Below are positions 18,558 through 26,591 of a stretch of 64,000 bases of DNA, piece after piece. This DNA comes from Amorphoplanes friuliensis DSM 7358 (GTDB lineage: Bacteria; Actinomycetota; Actinomycetes; Mycobacteriales; Micromonosporaceae): the NCBI RefSeq assembly GCF_000494755.1, contig NC_022657.1, positions 1,898,001-1,962,000 on the forward strand, in the 5' to 3' direction. The notes beneath the pieces were generated by a model that saw only the letters and a program-made list of their open reading frames with translations, was not told the origin of the DNA and ran no database searches. Made by a program: the position numbers and the translations under genes. Each line of letters opens with the position of its first letter. Positions within the stretch are counted from its first letter, which is position 1.

Positions 18558-19145
18558 ATGGATGACAACGAGCACCTGCCCGACGACGACCGCCGCCCGC
18601 ACCTCGCCCTCGAGCGACACCTGACGGTCGGCCGGCACGTCTACCAGCTCACCGCTTCGGGCACCGGCGAGGACCGCGTCAACCTCACCGTGGTCGGCTG
18701 GAGCCCCGGCGGCGAGGTGGTCAGCGAGCTCAGCGGAGGGATCTCGCCCGACGACCTGACCGCGGTGGCCGACGCCCTGACCTCGACCCTCGCCGGTCTG
18801 GGCACCCTCCGCCGGCAGCGCCTCAAGCCCGCCAAGCCCGAACCGGCCCGACGCCACCCCCACCAGGGCGCCCGCTGGTCGGCGACCGATGACGAACGTC
18901 TGGTCACACGCTTCCGCGACGGGGCGAGCCCGAAGGTTCTGATGGAGGAGTTCGGCCGCAGCCGCGGCGGCATCAACTCCCGCCTCGTGCACCTGGGCCT
19001 GATAGCCCCGGAAGACGCCCCGACGAGCCGCCTCCCCTCCGAGCGCCTCCTGACCGTGCGCGGACCTTCTTCCTCGCAGAGCAACCTCCCGGCCGAGGCC
19101 GACAGCGAGCCTGACGGAAAGGAGGGCGCCATCGAGGCCGCCTGA
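18558..19145 (+). CDS. Unknown protein with C-terminal helix-turn-helix (SANT/Myb-like) segment
   Basis: The 195-residue protein has no family that I recognise. The N-terminal half is a small beta-rich region (YQLTASGTGEDRVNLTVVGW). Residues about 104-150 read GARWSATDDERLVTRFRDGA followed by a three-helix pattern ending SRGGINSRLVHLGLI, resembling homeodomain-like DNA-binding segments. A Ser/Glu-rich tail follows. The ATG is 6 bases after a TACCTT box, so the mRNA is probably leaderless. The 232 bases upstream contain only GC-rich sequence without clear features. Confidence 0.75.
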   Translation: MDDNEHLPDDDRRPHLALERHLTVGRHVYQLTASGTGEDRVNLTVVGWSPGGEVVSELSGGISPDDLTAVADALTSTLAGLGTLRRQRLKPAKPEPARRHPHQGARWSATDDERLVTRFRDGASPKVLMEEFGRSRGGINSRLVHLGLIAPEDAPTSRLPSERLLTVRGPSSSQSNLPAEADSEPDGKEGAIEAA

Positions 19146-19548
19146 GCAGTCCTCCCGGTCCGCGTCTGCCTCGGGGTTGGCTGTCCTCGGGACGGCCTCC
19201 GCCCTTGTCGTGTCCGGGTTCCGCTCGGGTGGTCGTCCTCGGGGCGGCCTCTGCTCTGGTCGTGTCCGGGTTCCGCTCGGGTGGCTGTCCTCGGGGACGG
19301 CCTCCGCCCTGATCACGGACGCGTTCCGTTCGGGGCGGGCCCGTCCGCAGGCTGCGCCCGCCCCGGTCGGGCGTGGCTTCGGGGCCGGAACGGATGCACC
19401 CTCGCTGCACCCGGGACCTGCTCATGTAGGAGGCCGTCCACCCGATTCCTTCAGGCACCGGCGGACGGCTCCGCCGGTGAGCGGGCCCGGGCGTAACCCC
19501 CTCGGCGTCCGGGCCCGCTCAGCTTCCCGCAGGCGGAAAGGGCGCGCC
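19146..19548. repeat. Intergenic region with a 52-bp tandem repeat (19179-19338)
   Basis: No gene is supported here. Two near-identical 52-bp units (19179-19230 and 19231-19282) and a third, diverged unit (from 19283) lie head to tail. Each contains GTCCTCGGG...CGGCCTC and TGTCCGGGTTCCGCTCGGGT. The period is not a multiple of three, and both strands give only low-complexity translations. The remaining 200 bases hold the ribosome-binding region of the next gene. Confidence 0.75.
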
Positions 19549-20412
19549 GTGATCGCACCGGGGCCCAAGGGTCTGCACATCGGCATCGACACCGAGAAGA
19601 TCGTCGTGTCGCCGTCACCGTTGAAGATGCGCACCGGGCGGGCCAAGCGTTCCCGCTGGGGTTCGGTCACCGAGCTGGTGCCCGCCGAGCCCAGCGGGCG
19701 CACCCGGGAGGAACGCCTGCGGGCGGCCTCACAGCTCGCGCTGGTCCTCGTGCTGCTGTCGGCGGTTCTCGGTGCGCTCGGCATCGCCTGGTGGGCTTCG
19801 ACGGCTGGTTCGGTCGCTCTGGTGGCCTTCTTCGTCGTGGAGCAGGCGCGCGCCGCCCGGGTCGGCAGCATCGCTCTGCCCCGCGGCGACCAGGCGCACG
19901 TCCTGCACGCGCCGGAGGAACGCACCGCCTACGAGCGTGCCGTGGTCGTGGCCCGCCGGGTCCGCCGCACCTGGCCTGCCCTGCGCCACATGATCGACCC
20001 GGACGACGCGGACCGCAGCCTGACCACCGCCCTGGCCCAGCTGGCCGCCATCATGTCCCGCCGCCAGCAGATCCGCCGCCTCCGCGAGGAACTCGCCGAC
20101 GCCACCCAGCACGACCTTCCTGCCGACAGCCCGGCCGTGCAGGCCCTCGCCGAGCAGCGCCTCCGCGTCGAAGGCCTGTGGCGCCTGACGGCGGCCGACG
20201 CCAACCGCATCCTGGCCAGCATCAACGCCGCCGCCATCGCGGGTGAGAACCTCATCCGCGAACAACGCATCGGCGAAACGGCCCGCCAGGCCGAACTCGC
20301 CATCTCCCGCCTGACCGCCACCGGCCCGTCATCCTCCGACGCCGGCCCCGACCTGGCCGAACGCACCGCCGCCGTGATCGCCGCCTACCGCGAACTCGCC
20401 GCCGACCACTGA
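19549..20412 (+). CDS. Two-span membrane protein with helical cytoplasmic domain, function unknown
   Basis: A 287-residue protein starting at GTG 19549, with GGAAAGG upstream. After a basic N-terminus (MRTGRAKRSRWGS) come two close hydrophobic spans, LALVLVLLSAVLGALGIAWW and STAGSVALVAFFVV, then a long charged helical region rich in Arg/Ala/Glu (RRQQIRRLREELADATQ). The long open frame upstream of 19549 is repeat sequence and is not used. I recognise no family. The 3' end is partly duplicated downstream (see repeat at 20407-20575 and finding). Confidence 0.75.
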   Translation: MIAPGPKGLHIGIDTEKIVVSPSPLKMRTGRAKRSRWGSVTELVPAEPSGRTREERLRAASQLALVLVLLSAVLGALGIAWWASTAGSVALVAFFVVEQARAARVGSIALPRGDQAHVLHAPEERTAYERAVVVARRVRRTWPALRHMIDPDDADRSLTTALAQLAAIMSRRQQIRRLREELADATQHDLPADSPAVQALAEQRLRVEGLWRLTAADANRILASINAAAIAGENLIREQRIGETARQAELAISRLTATGPSSSDAGPDLAERTAAVIAAYRELAADH

Positions 20413-20575
20413 CCGCTGCTGGCCCCGAGCCGGGCGCCGGTCACTGACCGCTGCTGGCCCCGAGCCGGGCGCCGGTCACTGACCGCCGCTCGCCCCCGAG
20501 CCGGGCGCCGGCCACTGACCGCCGCTTGCCGCGAGCCGGGCGCCGGCCGTCGCTTACCGCGAGTTGAGCGTCGGC
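20407..20575. repeat. 35-bp tandem repeats grown from the 3' end of the preceding gene
   Basis: Four units of 35-36 bp begin at 20407, 20442, 20477 and 20513, each with CACTGACCGC and CGAGCCGGGCGCCGG, and a fifth degenerate unit follows. The first unit includes the stop codon of the gene at 19549. Just beyond, 20598-20650 is a diverged copy of the gene's last 55 bases (both contain GCCGCCTACCGCGA). Confidence 0.8.
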
Positions 20576-20656
20576 TGCTGGCCGCGACCAGCCGGCCGAG
20601 CGCGCGGCCGCAGTGATTGCCGCCTACCGCGAGCCCTGCGCCGGCGCTGGGGAGCG

Positions 20657-21595
20657 TCAGTTGGTGGTGGCCTGGTGGGCGGCGACTGCCAGGTTGGCGT
20701 CTTCCTGGATGAGGTCGGCGTTGAGCTGGGCGGCCACGAGCAACCCCGCCGACGCCGAGCTGACCACCTGCGCCATCTGGTCGGAGACGTTGCCGGCGAC
20801 CCAGACGCCCGGGACCGACGTTTTGCCGTTCGGTTCGGCGACGACAACGCTGCCGAAGTCGTTCTCGGTGGCGGTCAGGCCCAGTGACGGCAGCGGTTCG
20901 GCGTTGGCCATGAAGCGGGGCGCCACCACGAGCACCTCGCGGTCGATGACGGTGCCGTCTTCCAGGCGTACCCCGGTCAGGGTGTTGTTCTTGACGACCA
21001 CTTCGGTGACCTTGTCCGTGACGACCTTGATGCCGCGGGCCGCAAGCTGCTCGGCCTGGGTGGGGTCGGGGGCGGGTGCCTCGTGCAGGAAGAGGGTGAC
21101 GTTGTCGCTCCACTGGCGCCACATCAGGGCCTGGTGCAGGGACATCGGGGACGAGCCGATGATGCCGATGGCCTGGCCGCGGGCCTCGTAGCCGTGGCAG
21201 TACGGGCAGTGGATGACGTCGTGTCCCCAGCGTTCGCGGAGGCCGGGGATCGACGGGAGTTCGTCGGTGAGGCCGGTGGTGACCAGGAGGCGGCGGGCCG
21301 TGAACGTCTGCCCGTCCTCCAGCGTCACGGTCAGCGAACCCTCGGAAGATGAAGCGGAGGCGACGGTGCCGTCGACGAGTTCGCCGCCGTAGTGGGTGAC
21401 CTCGGACCGGCCGGCCGTGCGGAAGTCCGCCGGGGTGATGTTGTCGCGGGTCAGGTAGTTGTGGATGCCGTCGGCGGGGGCGTTGCGGGGCGTGCCCGCG
21501 TCCACCAGGAGCACCGTGCGGAGCGCCCGTCCCAGGGCTACCGCAGCACTCATTCCGGCGGGGCCGCCGCCGATCACGATCACGTCGTATGTCAT
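20657..21595 (-). CDS. NAD(P)/FAD-dependent oxidoreductase, thioredoxin reductase-like
   Basis: The 312-residue flavoprotein has the FAD motif MTYDVIVIGGGPAGMSAAVA, a redox pair in HCPYCHGYEARG, and a NAD(P) motif GIIGSSPMSLHQAL in which the usual GxGxxG is altered to GSSPMS. A C-terminal flavin motif GVWVAGNVSD follows. It resembles thioredoxin reductase but belongs to the HCPYCHGYE subgroup of actinobacterial disulfide reductases, whose substrate is not known. It is divergently transcribed from an XRE-cupin regulator, with shared operator-like repeats between them, which suggests control by that regulator. Confidence 0.92.
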   Translation of the reverse strand: MTYDVIVIGGGPAGMSAAVALGRALRTVLLVDAGTPRNAPADGIHNYLTRDNITPADFRTAGRSEVTHYGGELVDGTVASASSSEGSLTVTLEDGQTFTARRLLVTTGLTDELPSIPGLRERWGHDVIHCPYCHGYEARGQAIGIIGSSPMSLHQALMWRQWSDNVTLFLHEAPAPDPTQAEQLAARGIKVVTDKVTEVVVKNNTLTGVRLEDGTVIDREVLVVAPRFMANAEPLPSLGLTATENDFGSVVVAEPNGKTSVPGVWVAGNVSDQMAQVVSSASAGLLVAAQLNADLIQEDANLAVAAHQATTN

Positions 21596-21625
21596 GGGGA
21601 CACGGTGGCCCCGGATCGGGTCAGG

Positions 21626-21653
21626 TGGCAAACTTCTTTGCCATGGTGGCAAA
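21626..21653. promoter_or_regulatory. Three-half-site operator over the XRE-cupin start codon
   Basis: TGGCAAA (21626-21632), TTTGCCA (21637-21643) and TGGCAAA (21647-21653) form two overlapping perfect inverted repeats with 4- and 3-base spacers. The middle site overlaps the ATG at 21643. It lies between the divergent reductase and regulator genes. Confidence 0.65.
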
Positions 21654-22224
21654 AAAGGATGACGTTCTGGCCGCGGTCGGGCCTCGGCTGCGGGCGTTGC
21701 GGCAGGAGCACGGGACGACGCTCAGCGGGCTGTCCGAGACCACCGGCATCTCGGTCAGCACCCTGTCGCGGCTCGAGTCCGGGCAGCGCCGGGCCACCCT
21801 CGAGTTGCTGTTGCCGCTGGCCAGGGCCTATCGGGTGCCGCTGGACGAGCTCGTCGGCGCGCCGCCGACGGGTGATCCGCGGATCTACGCGCGGCCGATC
21901 AAGCACAGCAGCGGGCAGACGATCCTGCCGCTCAGCCGGCAGGCCACCGGGCTGCAGGCGTTCAAGCACCTGATCCCCGCCGGGCCGACGCAGAGACCCG
22001 ACCCCAAGACCCATGAGGGGTACGAGTGGCTCTACGTCCTCAGCGGACGGCTGCGCCTGGTGCTCGGTGAGCACGACATCGTGCTCCCGGCGGGGGAGGC
22101 GGCGGAGTTCGACACGCGCGTCCCGCACTGGTTCGGGAGCGCGTCGGGTGACGCGGTCGAGTTCCTCAGCATCTTCGGCAGCCAGGGCGAACGCATGCAC
22201 GTCCGCGCCCGATCAACCCGTTAG
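21643..22224 (+). CDS. XRE family transcriptional regulator with C-terminal cupin domain
   Basis: The 193-residue protein has an N-terminal helix-turn-helix (LRALRQEHGTTLSGLSETTG...SVSTLSRLESGQRRATLE). A cupin barrel follows (EGYEWLYVLSGRLRLVLGEHDIVLPAGEAAEFDTRVPHWFG), where the histidines and glutamate suggest metal or small-ligand sensing. The HTH-cupin arrangement is common among small-molecule-responsive repressors. The operator repeats cover its own start, implying autorepression and control of the divergent reductase. Its TAG stop overlaps the stop of the convergent methyltransferase (TTAG). Confidence 0.93.
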   Translation: MVAKKDDVLAAVGPRLRALRQEHGTTLSGLSETTGISVSTLSRLESGQRRATLELLLPLARAYRVPLDELVGAPPTGDPRIYARPIKHSSGQTILPLSRQATGLQAFKHLIPAGPTQRPDPKTHEGYEWLYVLSGRLRLVLGEHDIVLPAGEAAEFDTRVPHWFGSASGDAVEFLSIFGSQGERMHVRARSTR

Positions 22225-23054
22225 CGCACCGCGGTGTAGATCGTCGTTGCGCGCAGCATGAAGACGTCGGGGCGGTTCAGCACGCTTTCCGGGTCCGTGG
22301 GGTCCATGAGCTGTTCCAGCCGGGCCAGGTCGGCGGCGGCCAGGTGGCCGTCGAGCGATTCCCGGGTACGCCGCAGCAGCCGTACCAGGTTCTGCCGCGG
22401 CGCGTCGCCGAGGGGTTCGGGCAGGTCCAGCATGAAGCTGCGGCTCGACACGTTGCTCAGGCCCGCCTCGGCCAGGAGTGCGGGCCAGGACCGTGGTGCG
22501 TTGATCGCGCCCATCGGGTGGGCGTGGTCGCGGGAGAGGGCGCTGTCCACCGCGTCGATGCGGGCGCTCAGGCCACCGTCCGCGTGTGGCGGCAGGAACT
22601 TCAGCGGTAGGCCGCCTTCGCGGAGGGCCAGGACACCGCCGGGGCGCAAAAGCGCAGCAAACGCCCGGATCCCTTCTGCCGGATCAGGCAGATGGTGCGC
22701 AACTCCGCTGACCCAGATCACGTCGGCGTCCGGCAGATCCGCCAGACCTTCGGGCAGTCGCACCTCACGGGTGGTGAAACGGCCGGCCACACCGAGCTCC
22801 TCCGCACGGGCCCGGGCGAGGGCCAGCAGCGGGGCGGCACCGTCCGCGGCCACAACTTCCGCGGCCGGCAGCAACCGGGCGAAGGTGCAGGCCGCGACGC
22901 CCGGTCCGCTGCCCACGTCGAGGACGCGGGTGGCGCCCGGGTGGCGTCCGGCGAGCCAGTGCAACGCCTGGTCGATCATCGGGGCGTTGACCTCACCGTC
23001 GGAGATCAGGTCGGGGCCGAACCGGGCCCAGTCCACGTCGTGGGTGTGCGTCAT
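22221..23054 (-). CDS. Class I SAM-dependent methyltransferase
   Basis: The 277-residue methyltransferase has motif I VLDVGSGPGVAACTFA, the acidic motif VVAADGAAPLLALARARA, the SAM motif DADVIWVSGVAHHLPD and LLRPGGVLALREGG. It begins MTHTHDVDWARFGPDLISDGE, like a family of actinobacterial methyltransferases of unknown substrate. The convergent XRE-cupin gene shares four bases with its stop. A long alternative frame on the plus strand over this gene has no protein features and is rejected. Confidence 0.9.
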   Translation of the reverse strand: MTHTHDVDWARFGPDLISDGEVNAPMIDQALHWLAGRHPGATRVLDVGSGPGVAACTFARLLPAAEVVAADGAAPLLALARARAEELGVAGRFTTREVRLPEGLADLPDADVIWVSGVAHHLPDPAEGIRAFAALLRPGGVLALREGGLPLKFLPPHADGGLSARIDAVDSALSRDHAHPMGAINAPRSWPALLAEAGLSNVSSRSFMLDLPEPLGDAPRQNLVRLLRRTRESLDGHLAAADLARLEQLMDPTDPESVLNRPDVFMLRATTIYTAVR

Positions 23055-23080
23055 GGCGCCATCCTGCCCGAGCGGCGGCC

Positions 23081-23587
23081 TCAGAGGCTCTTCGCGAACC
23101 AGTGGTCGGCGTAGAGCCGGTCGCGGTGCGGCGGGATCTCCACATAACCGGCGGCCGCGTACATCGCGCGGGCCTCGGTCAGGTCGTTGCGGGTGTCGAG
23201 GCGCAGGGTGTGCAGGTCACGGGCGCGCGCCTCGTCCTCCACTGCGGACAGCAGCCGGCGGCCGATGCCGAGCCGCCGCGCCTCCGGGCGCACGTACATC
23301 TTGGTGATCTCGCCGGTCCCCGCCTCGGCGGGCCGCAGGCCGACGCAGCCCACCGGCTCCCCACCCCGGTCCGAGACCGTCTGGCCCGAGACCGCCCGGT
23401 CCGCGATCATCCGGTACGCGACCAGCAGCACCGCCACATCGTCGGCAGGCTCGTCCGCCAGCGCCGCGTCCACGGCTGAACCGGGCATCGGGCGCCCGTG
23501 GTACCGGTCGACCATCTCGCCCAGGTAGGACCGGACCAGCGCCACGGCGTCCGGGGCGTCGGCCGCGACCGTACGGATTGTGATCAT
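23081..23587 (-). CDS. GNAT family N-acetyltransferase
   Basis: The 168-residue acetyltransferase has the acetyl-CoA loop motif RRLGIGRRLLSAVEDEARAR following TKMYVRPEA, and ends with TEARAMYAAAGYVEIP, the usual GNAT C-terminal motif. The start MITIRTVAADA at 23587 is preferred over a longer frame. It lies 26 bases downstream of the methyltransferase start, in the same direction. The acceptor is unknown. Confidence 0.92.
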   Translation of the reverse strand: MITIRTVAADAPDAVALVRSYLGEMVDRYHGRPMPGSAVDAALADEPADDVAVLLVAYRMIADRAVSGQTVSDRGGEPVGCVGLRPAEAGTGEITKMYVRPEARRLGIGRRLLSAVEDEARARDLHTLRLDTRNDLTEARAMYAAAGYVEIPPHRDRLYADHWFAKSL

Positions 23588-23798
23588 GGGCCTGGATCGT
23601 GCCAGGGGCACTCGAGAGCCGGCCACAGGTTTAACAGTGCATGCGAAGCGTGATCAGTCGTTCACCCATTCGGCTGACTCGACTACCGCAAGGTAGGCAA
23701 ATACGTTGTCAGCTGACATGTGTACCCACGACCATGCACGACCGCCGTCCGCTGCCGATCCCGCGGCCGGTGGGTGGCCGACGTCCGGAGGGGACGGT

Positions 23799-24494
23799 TC
23801 AGGCGGCCCGGCGGGCGGTCGACATCTGCCGGGGCACGATCACCGGCAGTGTCGGTCGGGGACGGCGGCCCAGGGCGTCCAGCGCGTCGAGCAGCATCGC
23901 CTGCACGGTGGTGGACGCGGGCAGGTGCCAGCCGGTCTGTTCCGGCGCGACGGCCCAGCGGACCGGGCCTTCGGGCGTACGGCTGGGTGCGGCGGGGATC
24001 CACGATCCGCGACCGTGGCGCAGCACGTCCAGGCAGGACGCCAGCTCGGGGCGGAGTTCCTCGCCCGGCTGGACCAGGAACATCCAGCGCCCGGCCGGTG
24101 TCACCGCGACCGGGCCACGGGCGTCTCCGCGTTCCGGGCCGAGGACGCCGGTGTGCAGGCGGACCGCACCGAGGACACGCAGGCCGACCGCGGCCGGCAC
24201 CTCGAGCACGTCGAAGCGCCCGCCGGTCGCCAGGAGCACGGTGTACGGCCGTCGGCGCCACCACTTCGCGACCCGTCCGGCGTCGGTGCTGGAGTCGTCC
24301 TCCCAGGACTCGATCGCGGGGTGGCAACCCATGATCGGGCAGCCGGCACGACCGCAGCTGAACCGGTGCCCGGTCAGGTACGCGCCCGGTGTCACCGCCC
24401 AGCCGTGCGCGGCGTAGCGGAGGGCCGCACGCCGCAGTCGTATCCGATCTACGTACTCCCATGGCCCGATCGGCCGTCGGCTGTTCCACTGCAT
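23799..24494 (-). CDS. Stand-alone primase-polymerase N-terminal-domain protein
   Basis: The 231-residue protein matches the bifunctional primase/polymerase N-terminal domain: RRAALRYAAHGWAVTPGA, then a cysteine cluster CGRAGCPIMGCHP and EDDSSTDAGRVAKWWRRRP. Active members carry an acidic pair after a hydrophobic strand; here this is FDVLEVP, so activity may be reduced. No helicase domain is attached. It is divergent from an XRE regulator. Such orphan proteins occur widely in actinomycetes and may have a regulatory or DNA-binding role (inference). Between it and the GNAT gene (23588-23798) there is a small CTACC/GGTAG hairpin (23683-23696) and nothing else recognisable. Confidence 0.82.
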   Translation of the reverse strand: MQWNSRRPIGPWEYVDRIRLRRAALRYAAHGWAVTPGAYLTGHRFSCGRAGCPIMGCHPAIESWEDDSSTDAGRVAKWWRRRPYTVLLATGGRFDVLEVPAAVGLRVLGAVRLHTGVLGPERGDARGPVAVTPAGRWMFLVQPGEELRPELASCLDVLRHGRGSWIPAAPSRTPEGPVRWAVAPEQTGWHLPASTTVQAMLLDALDALGRRPRPTLPVIVPRQMSTARRAA

Positions 24495-24593
24495 GGTCGG
24501 AAAACCCTCGATTCGCCTGCGGAGGCCGCATTACCAGCCGCGACCGCCGTCACCAAGCTCGACACGCTTCGTTTGTCCGGGCAGATCAGCTTT

Positions 24594-24604
24594 TGCAACT
24601 TGCA
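24594..24604. promoter_or_regulatory. Palindrome TGCAACTTGCA in the divergent primase-like/XRE promoter region
   Basis: A perfect 11-bp palindrome 136 bases upstream of the XRE start. The same motif with a G centre (TGCAAGTTGCA) lies inside the promoter of the GAPDH-like gene at 39402-39412. A TATCGA box follows 8 bases downstream. It is a candidate regulator site, possibly for the adjacent XRE protein. Confidence 0.5.
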
Positions 24605-24739
24605 TGAGAAACTATCGAGCATCGGTGGGCAGACGATCACACAGCTTGTGCGACCTCCCTGGACGAGTGAGGTCCACACTGCACGTGACACACCGGAATG
24701 CTCACCGGCGCTGGACGCCGGATGAGTGGGGGAGGCACC

Positions 24740-25969
24740 GTGGACGAGCTGCCGATCGGCCGCCGAGTCGCCTATTGGCGCGGCCGTCGCAAGATGTCCC
24801 AGCAGGTCTTCGCGGACCGGTTGGGGAAGTCCAAGAGCTGGGTCGACAAGGTAGAGCGGGGTGTCCGCCGGCTCGACAAGTTCTCCGTCGTCTATGAGAT
24901 CGCCGACGTGCTGCAGATCGACGTCCAGCTGCTGCTGGGCAAGGACGTCGAGCGGCGGCCGGAGACGCAGAACTGCATCGACCAGGTCGAGGTCGAGGAG
25001 ATCCGCGCGGCGCTCGAGCGGTACGACCAGATGAGCGCGTTCTTCCATCCTGTGCCGGTGGCGCCACCGCTGACGGAGATGCGCAAGGCGGTCAGCCACG
25101 CCTGGCTGACCTACCAGCACGCGAAGTACGGCGTCCTGGCCCGCAAGCTCCCGCAGCTGCTGCGGGACGCGCAGGCCGCGGACAGCGCGCACGCGAGCGG
25201 TGAAGAGGCACGCGACGCGGCGCACCTGCTGGGCCAGGTCTATCAGATCGCCTCGTCCGCCCTGCGCAAGGTCGGCGAGCACGAGCTGTCCTGGCTGGCC
25301 GCGGACCGCTCGATCGCGGTCTCGCAGCGCGCCGGTGACCAGCTCCTGGCCGGCATGGCCAGCCACCGGGTCGGCATGGCGCTGCTCTCGCTGGGCCGGA
25401 TCCGTTCGGCGCTCGAGGTCAACGTCAACATCGCCAACCGCATCGCACCGATGACCTCCGAGGCGGCCACCCCGGAAAGACTCTCCGTGTACGGGTTGCT
25501 GCTGCTCACGGGGGCCATGGCGGCGGCCCGGATCGGTGACAGCGCCACCGTGCGCGACCTGGTGTGCGGCGCCGAGCAGGCGGCCGGCGCGCTGGGCGGC
25601 GACTACAACTACTACTGGACCTCGTTCGGCCCGACCAACGTGGAGCTGCACCGGGCCGCGGCCGCGGTCGAGCTCGGCGACGGCGGCAAGGCGATCGAGA
25701 CGCACAACCGGATCGACCCGGAGAGCTTCGCGGCGATGCTGCCGGAGCGGCGTGCCCATCACTTCCTGGACATAGCCCGGGGTTACACACAGCTCGGCGA
25801 CGTGGAGAAGGCCAGCGAGATGTTGCTGGAGGGTGACAGGCTTGCCCCGGCGGAGATCCGCTGCCGCCCGCTCGCCCACGAGGTCATCTCCGACGTGCTC
25901 CGACGCACGCGGGGCACACCGCCGGCGCCGATAGCGGAGCTGGCAGAGCAGATGGGAGTCGGCGTATGA
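24740..25969 (+). CDS. XRE family transcriptional regulator with long helical (TPR-like) domain
   Basis: The 409-residue protein starts at GTG (MDELPIGRRVAYWRGRRKMS) after GGGGGAGG. The N-terminal HTH is RRKMSQQVFADRLGKSKSWVDKVERG. The remaining 330 residues are helical with repeated patterns (LLGQVYQIASSALRKVGEHELSWLAADRS, HFLDIARGYTQLGDVEKASEML) like tetratricopeptide repeats, as in peptide- or ligand-sensing XRE regulators. The next gene, a flavoprotein, starts 16 bases after its stop and is probably co-transcribed. The effector and targets are unknown. Confidence 0.92.
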   Translation: MDELPIGRRVAYWRGRRKMSQQVFADRLGKSKSWVDKVERGVRRLDKFSVVYEIADVLQIDVQLLLGKDVERRPETQNCIDQVEVEEIRAALERYDQMSAFFHPVPVAPPLTEMRKAVSHAWLTYQHAKYGVLARKLPQLLRDAQAADSAHASGEEARDAAHLLGQVYQIASSALRKVGEHELSWLAADRSIAVSQRAGDQLLAGMASHRVGMALLSLGRIRSALEVNVNIANRIAPMTSEAATPERLSVYGLLLLTGAMAAARIGDSATVRDLVCGAEQAAGALGGDYNYYWTSFGPTNVELHRAAAAVELGDGGKAIETHNRIDPESFAAMLPERRAHHFLDIARGYTQLGDVEKASEMLLEGDRLAPAEIRCRPLAHEVISDVLRRTRGTPPAPIAELAEQMGVGV

Positions 25970-25985
25970 GGTGGGTTCTCGAGTG

Positions 25986-26570
25986 ATGAGCGTCAACACC
26001 TCGCCCGGCGTGCTGTACGTGCTCGTGTGCGGTTCGCCCATCGCCCGCGACGTCGGCGTGCTCGTCGATCTGGCCCAGCGGGACGGCTGGGAGGTCTGCG
26101 TGGTCACCACGCCGGACGGCCGCAAATTCGTCGACGCGGCGGCACTGCACGCCCAGACGGGTCACCCGGTCCGTAGCTACTACAAGAACCCCGGCGACGA
26201 GGATCTGCTGCCGCCGGCCGACGCGATGATCGTGGCGCCCGCGACGGTGAACACGATCAACAAGTGGTCGGCCGGCATCACCGACACCCTCGTGCTCGGC
26301 CTGTTGATCGAGGGCTACGGCTTCGGTATCCCGACCGTGGTCGTCCCGTACACGAACAAGGTCATGGCGCTGCACCCGTCGTTGCACGACAGCATCGCGA
26401 AACTTCGCAACTGGGGTGTCCAGGTGCTTTACGGCGATGACGTGCTCCGTCTCGGCGGACCGGGACAGAACGAACGCTATCGGAGCCAGTTCCCGTGGCG
26501 GCGTGCTCTGCAGGCGCTGCACACCCGATTCGCGGCCGACAACCGAGTGGAGCCCGGGGCCCGCTCCTGA
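25986..26570 (+). CDS. Flavoprotein (phosphopantothenoylcysteine decarboxylase-like)
   Basis: The 194-residue protein has the HFCD flavoprotein fold: LYVLVCGSPIARDVGVL at the N-terminus and ADAMIVAPATVNTINKWSAG, the FMN-binding PASANT-type motif, followed by GITDTLVLGLLIE. Related enzymes decarboxylate peptidyl- or pantothenoyl-cysteine. The catalytic histidine seen in CoaC is not obvious here, so its reaction is uncertain. GAGGTGGG lies 10 bases before the ATG. It forms an operon with the XRE-TPR regulator, a pairing that suggests the flavoprotein is the regulator's partner or target. Confidence 0.88.
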   Translation: MSVNTSPGVLYVLVCGSPIARDVGVLVDLAQRDGWEVCVVTTPDGRKFVDAAALHAQTGHPVRSYYKNPGDEDLLPPADAMIVAPATVNTINKWSAGITDTLVLGLLIEGYGFGIPTVVVPYTNKVMALHPSLHDSIAKLRNWGVQVLYGDDVLRLGGPGQNERYRSQFPWRRALQALHTRFAADNRVEPGARS

Positions 26571-26591
26571 GCCTGGGTAGAGTTGGCGGCC

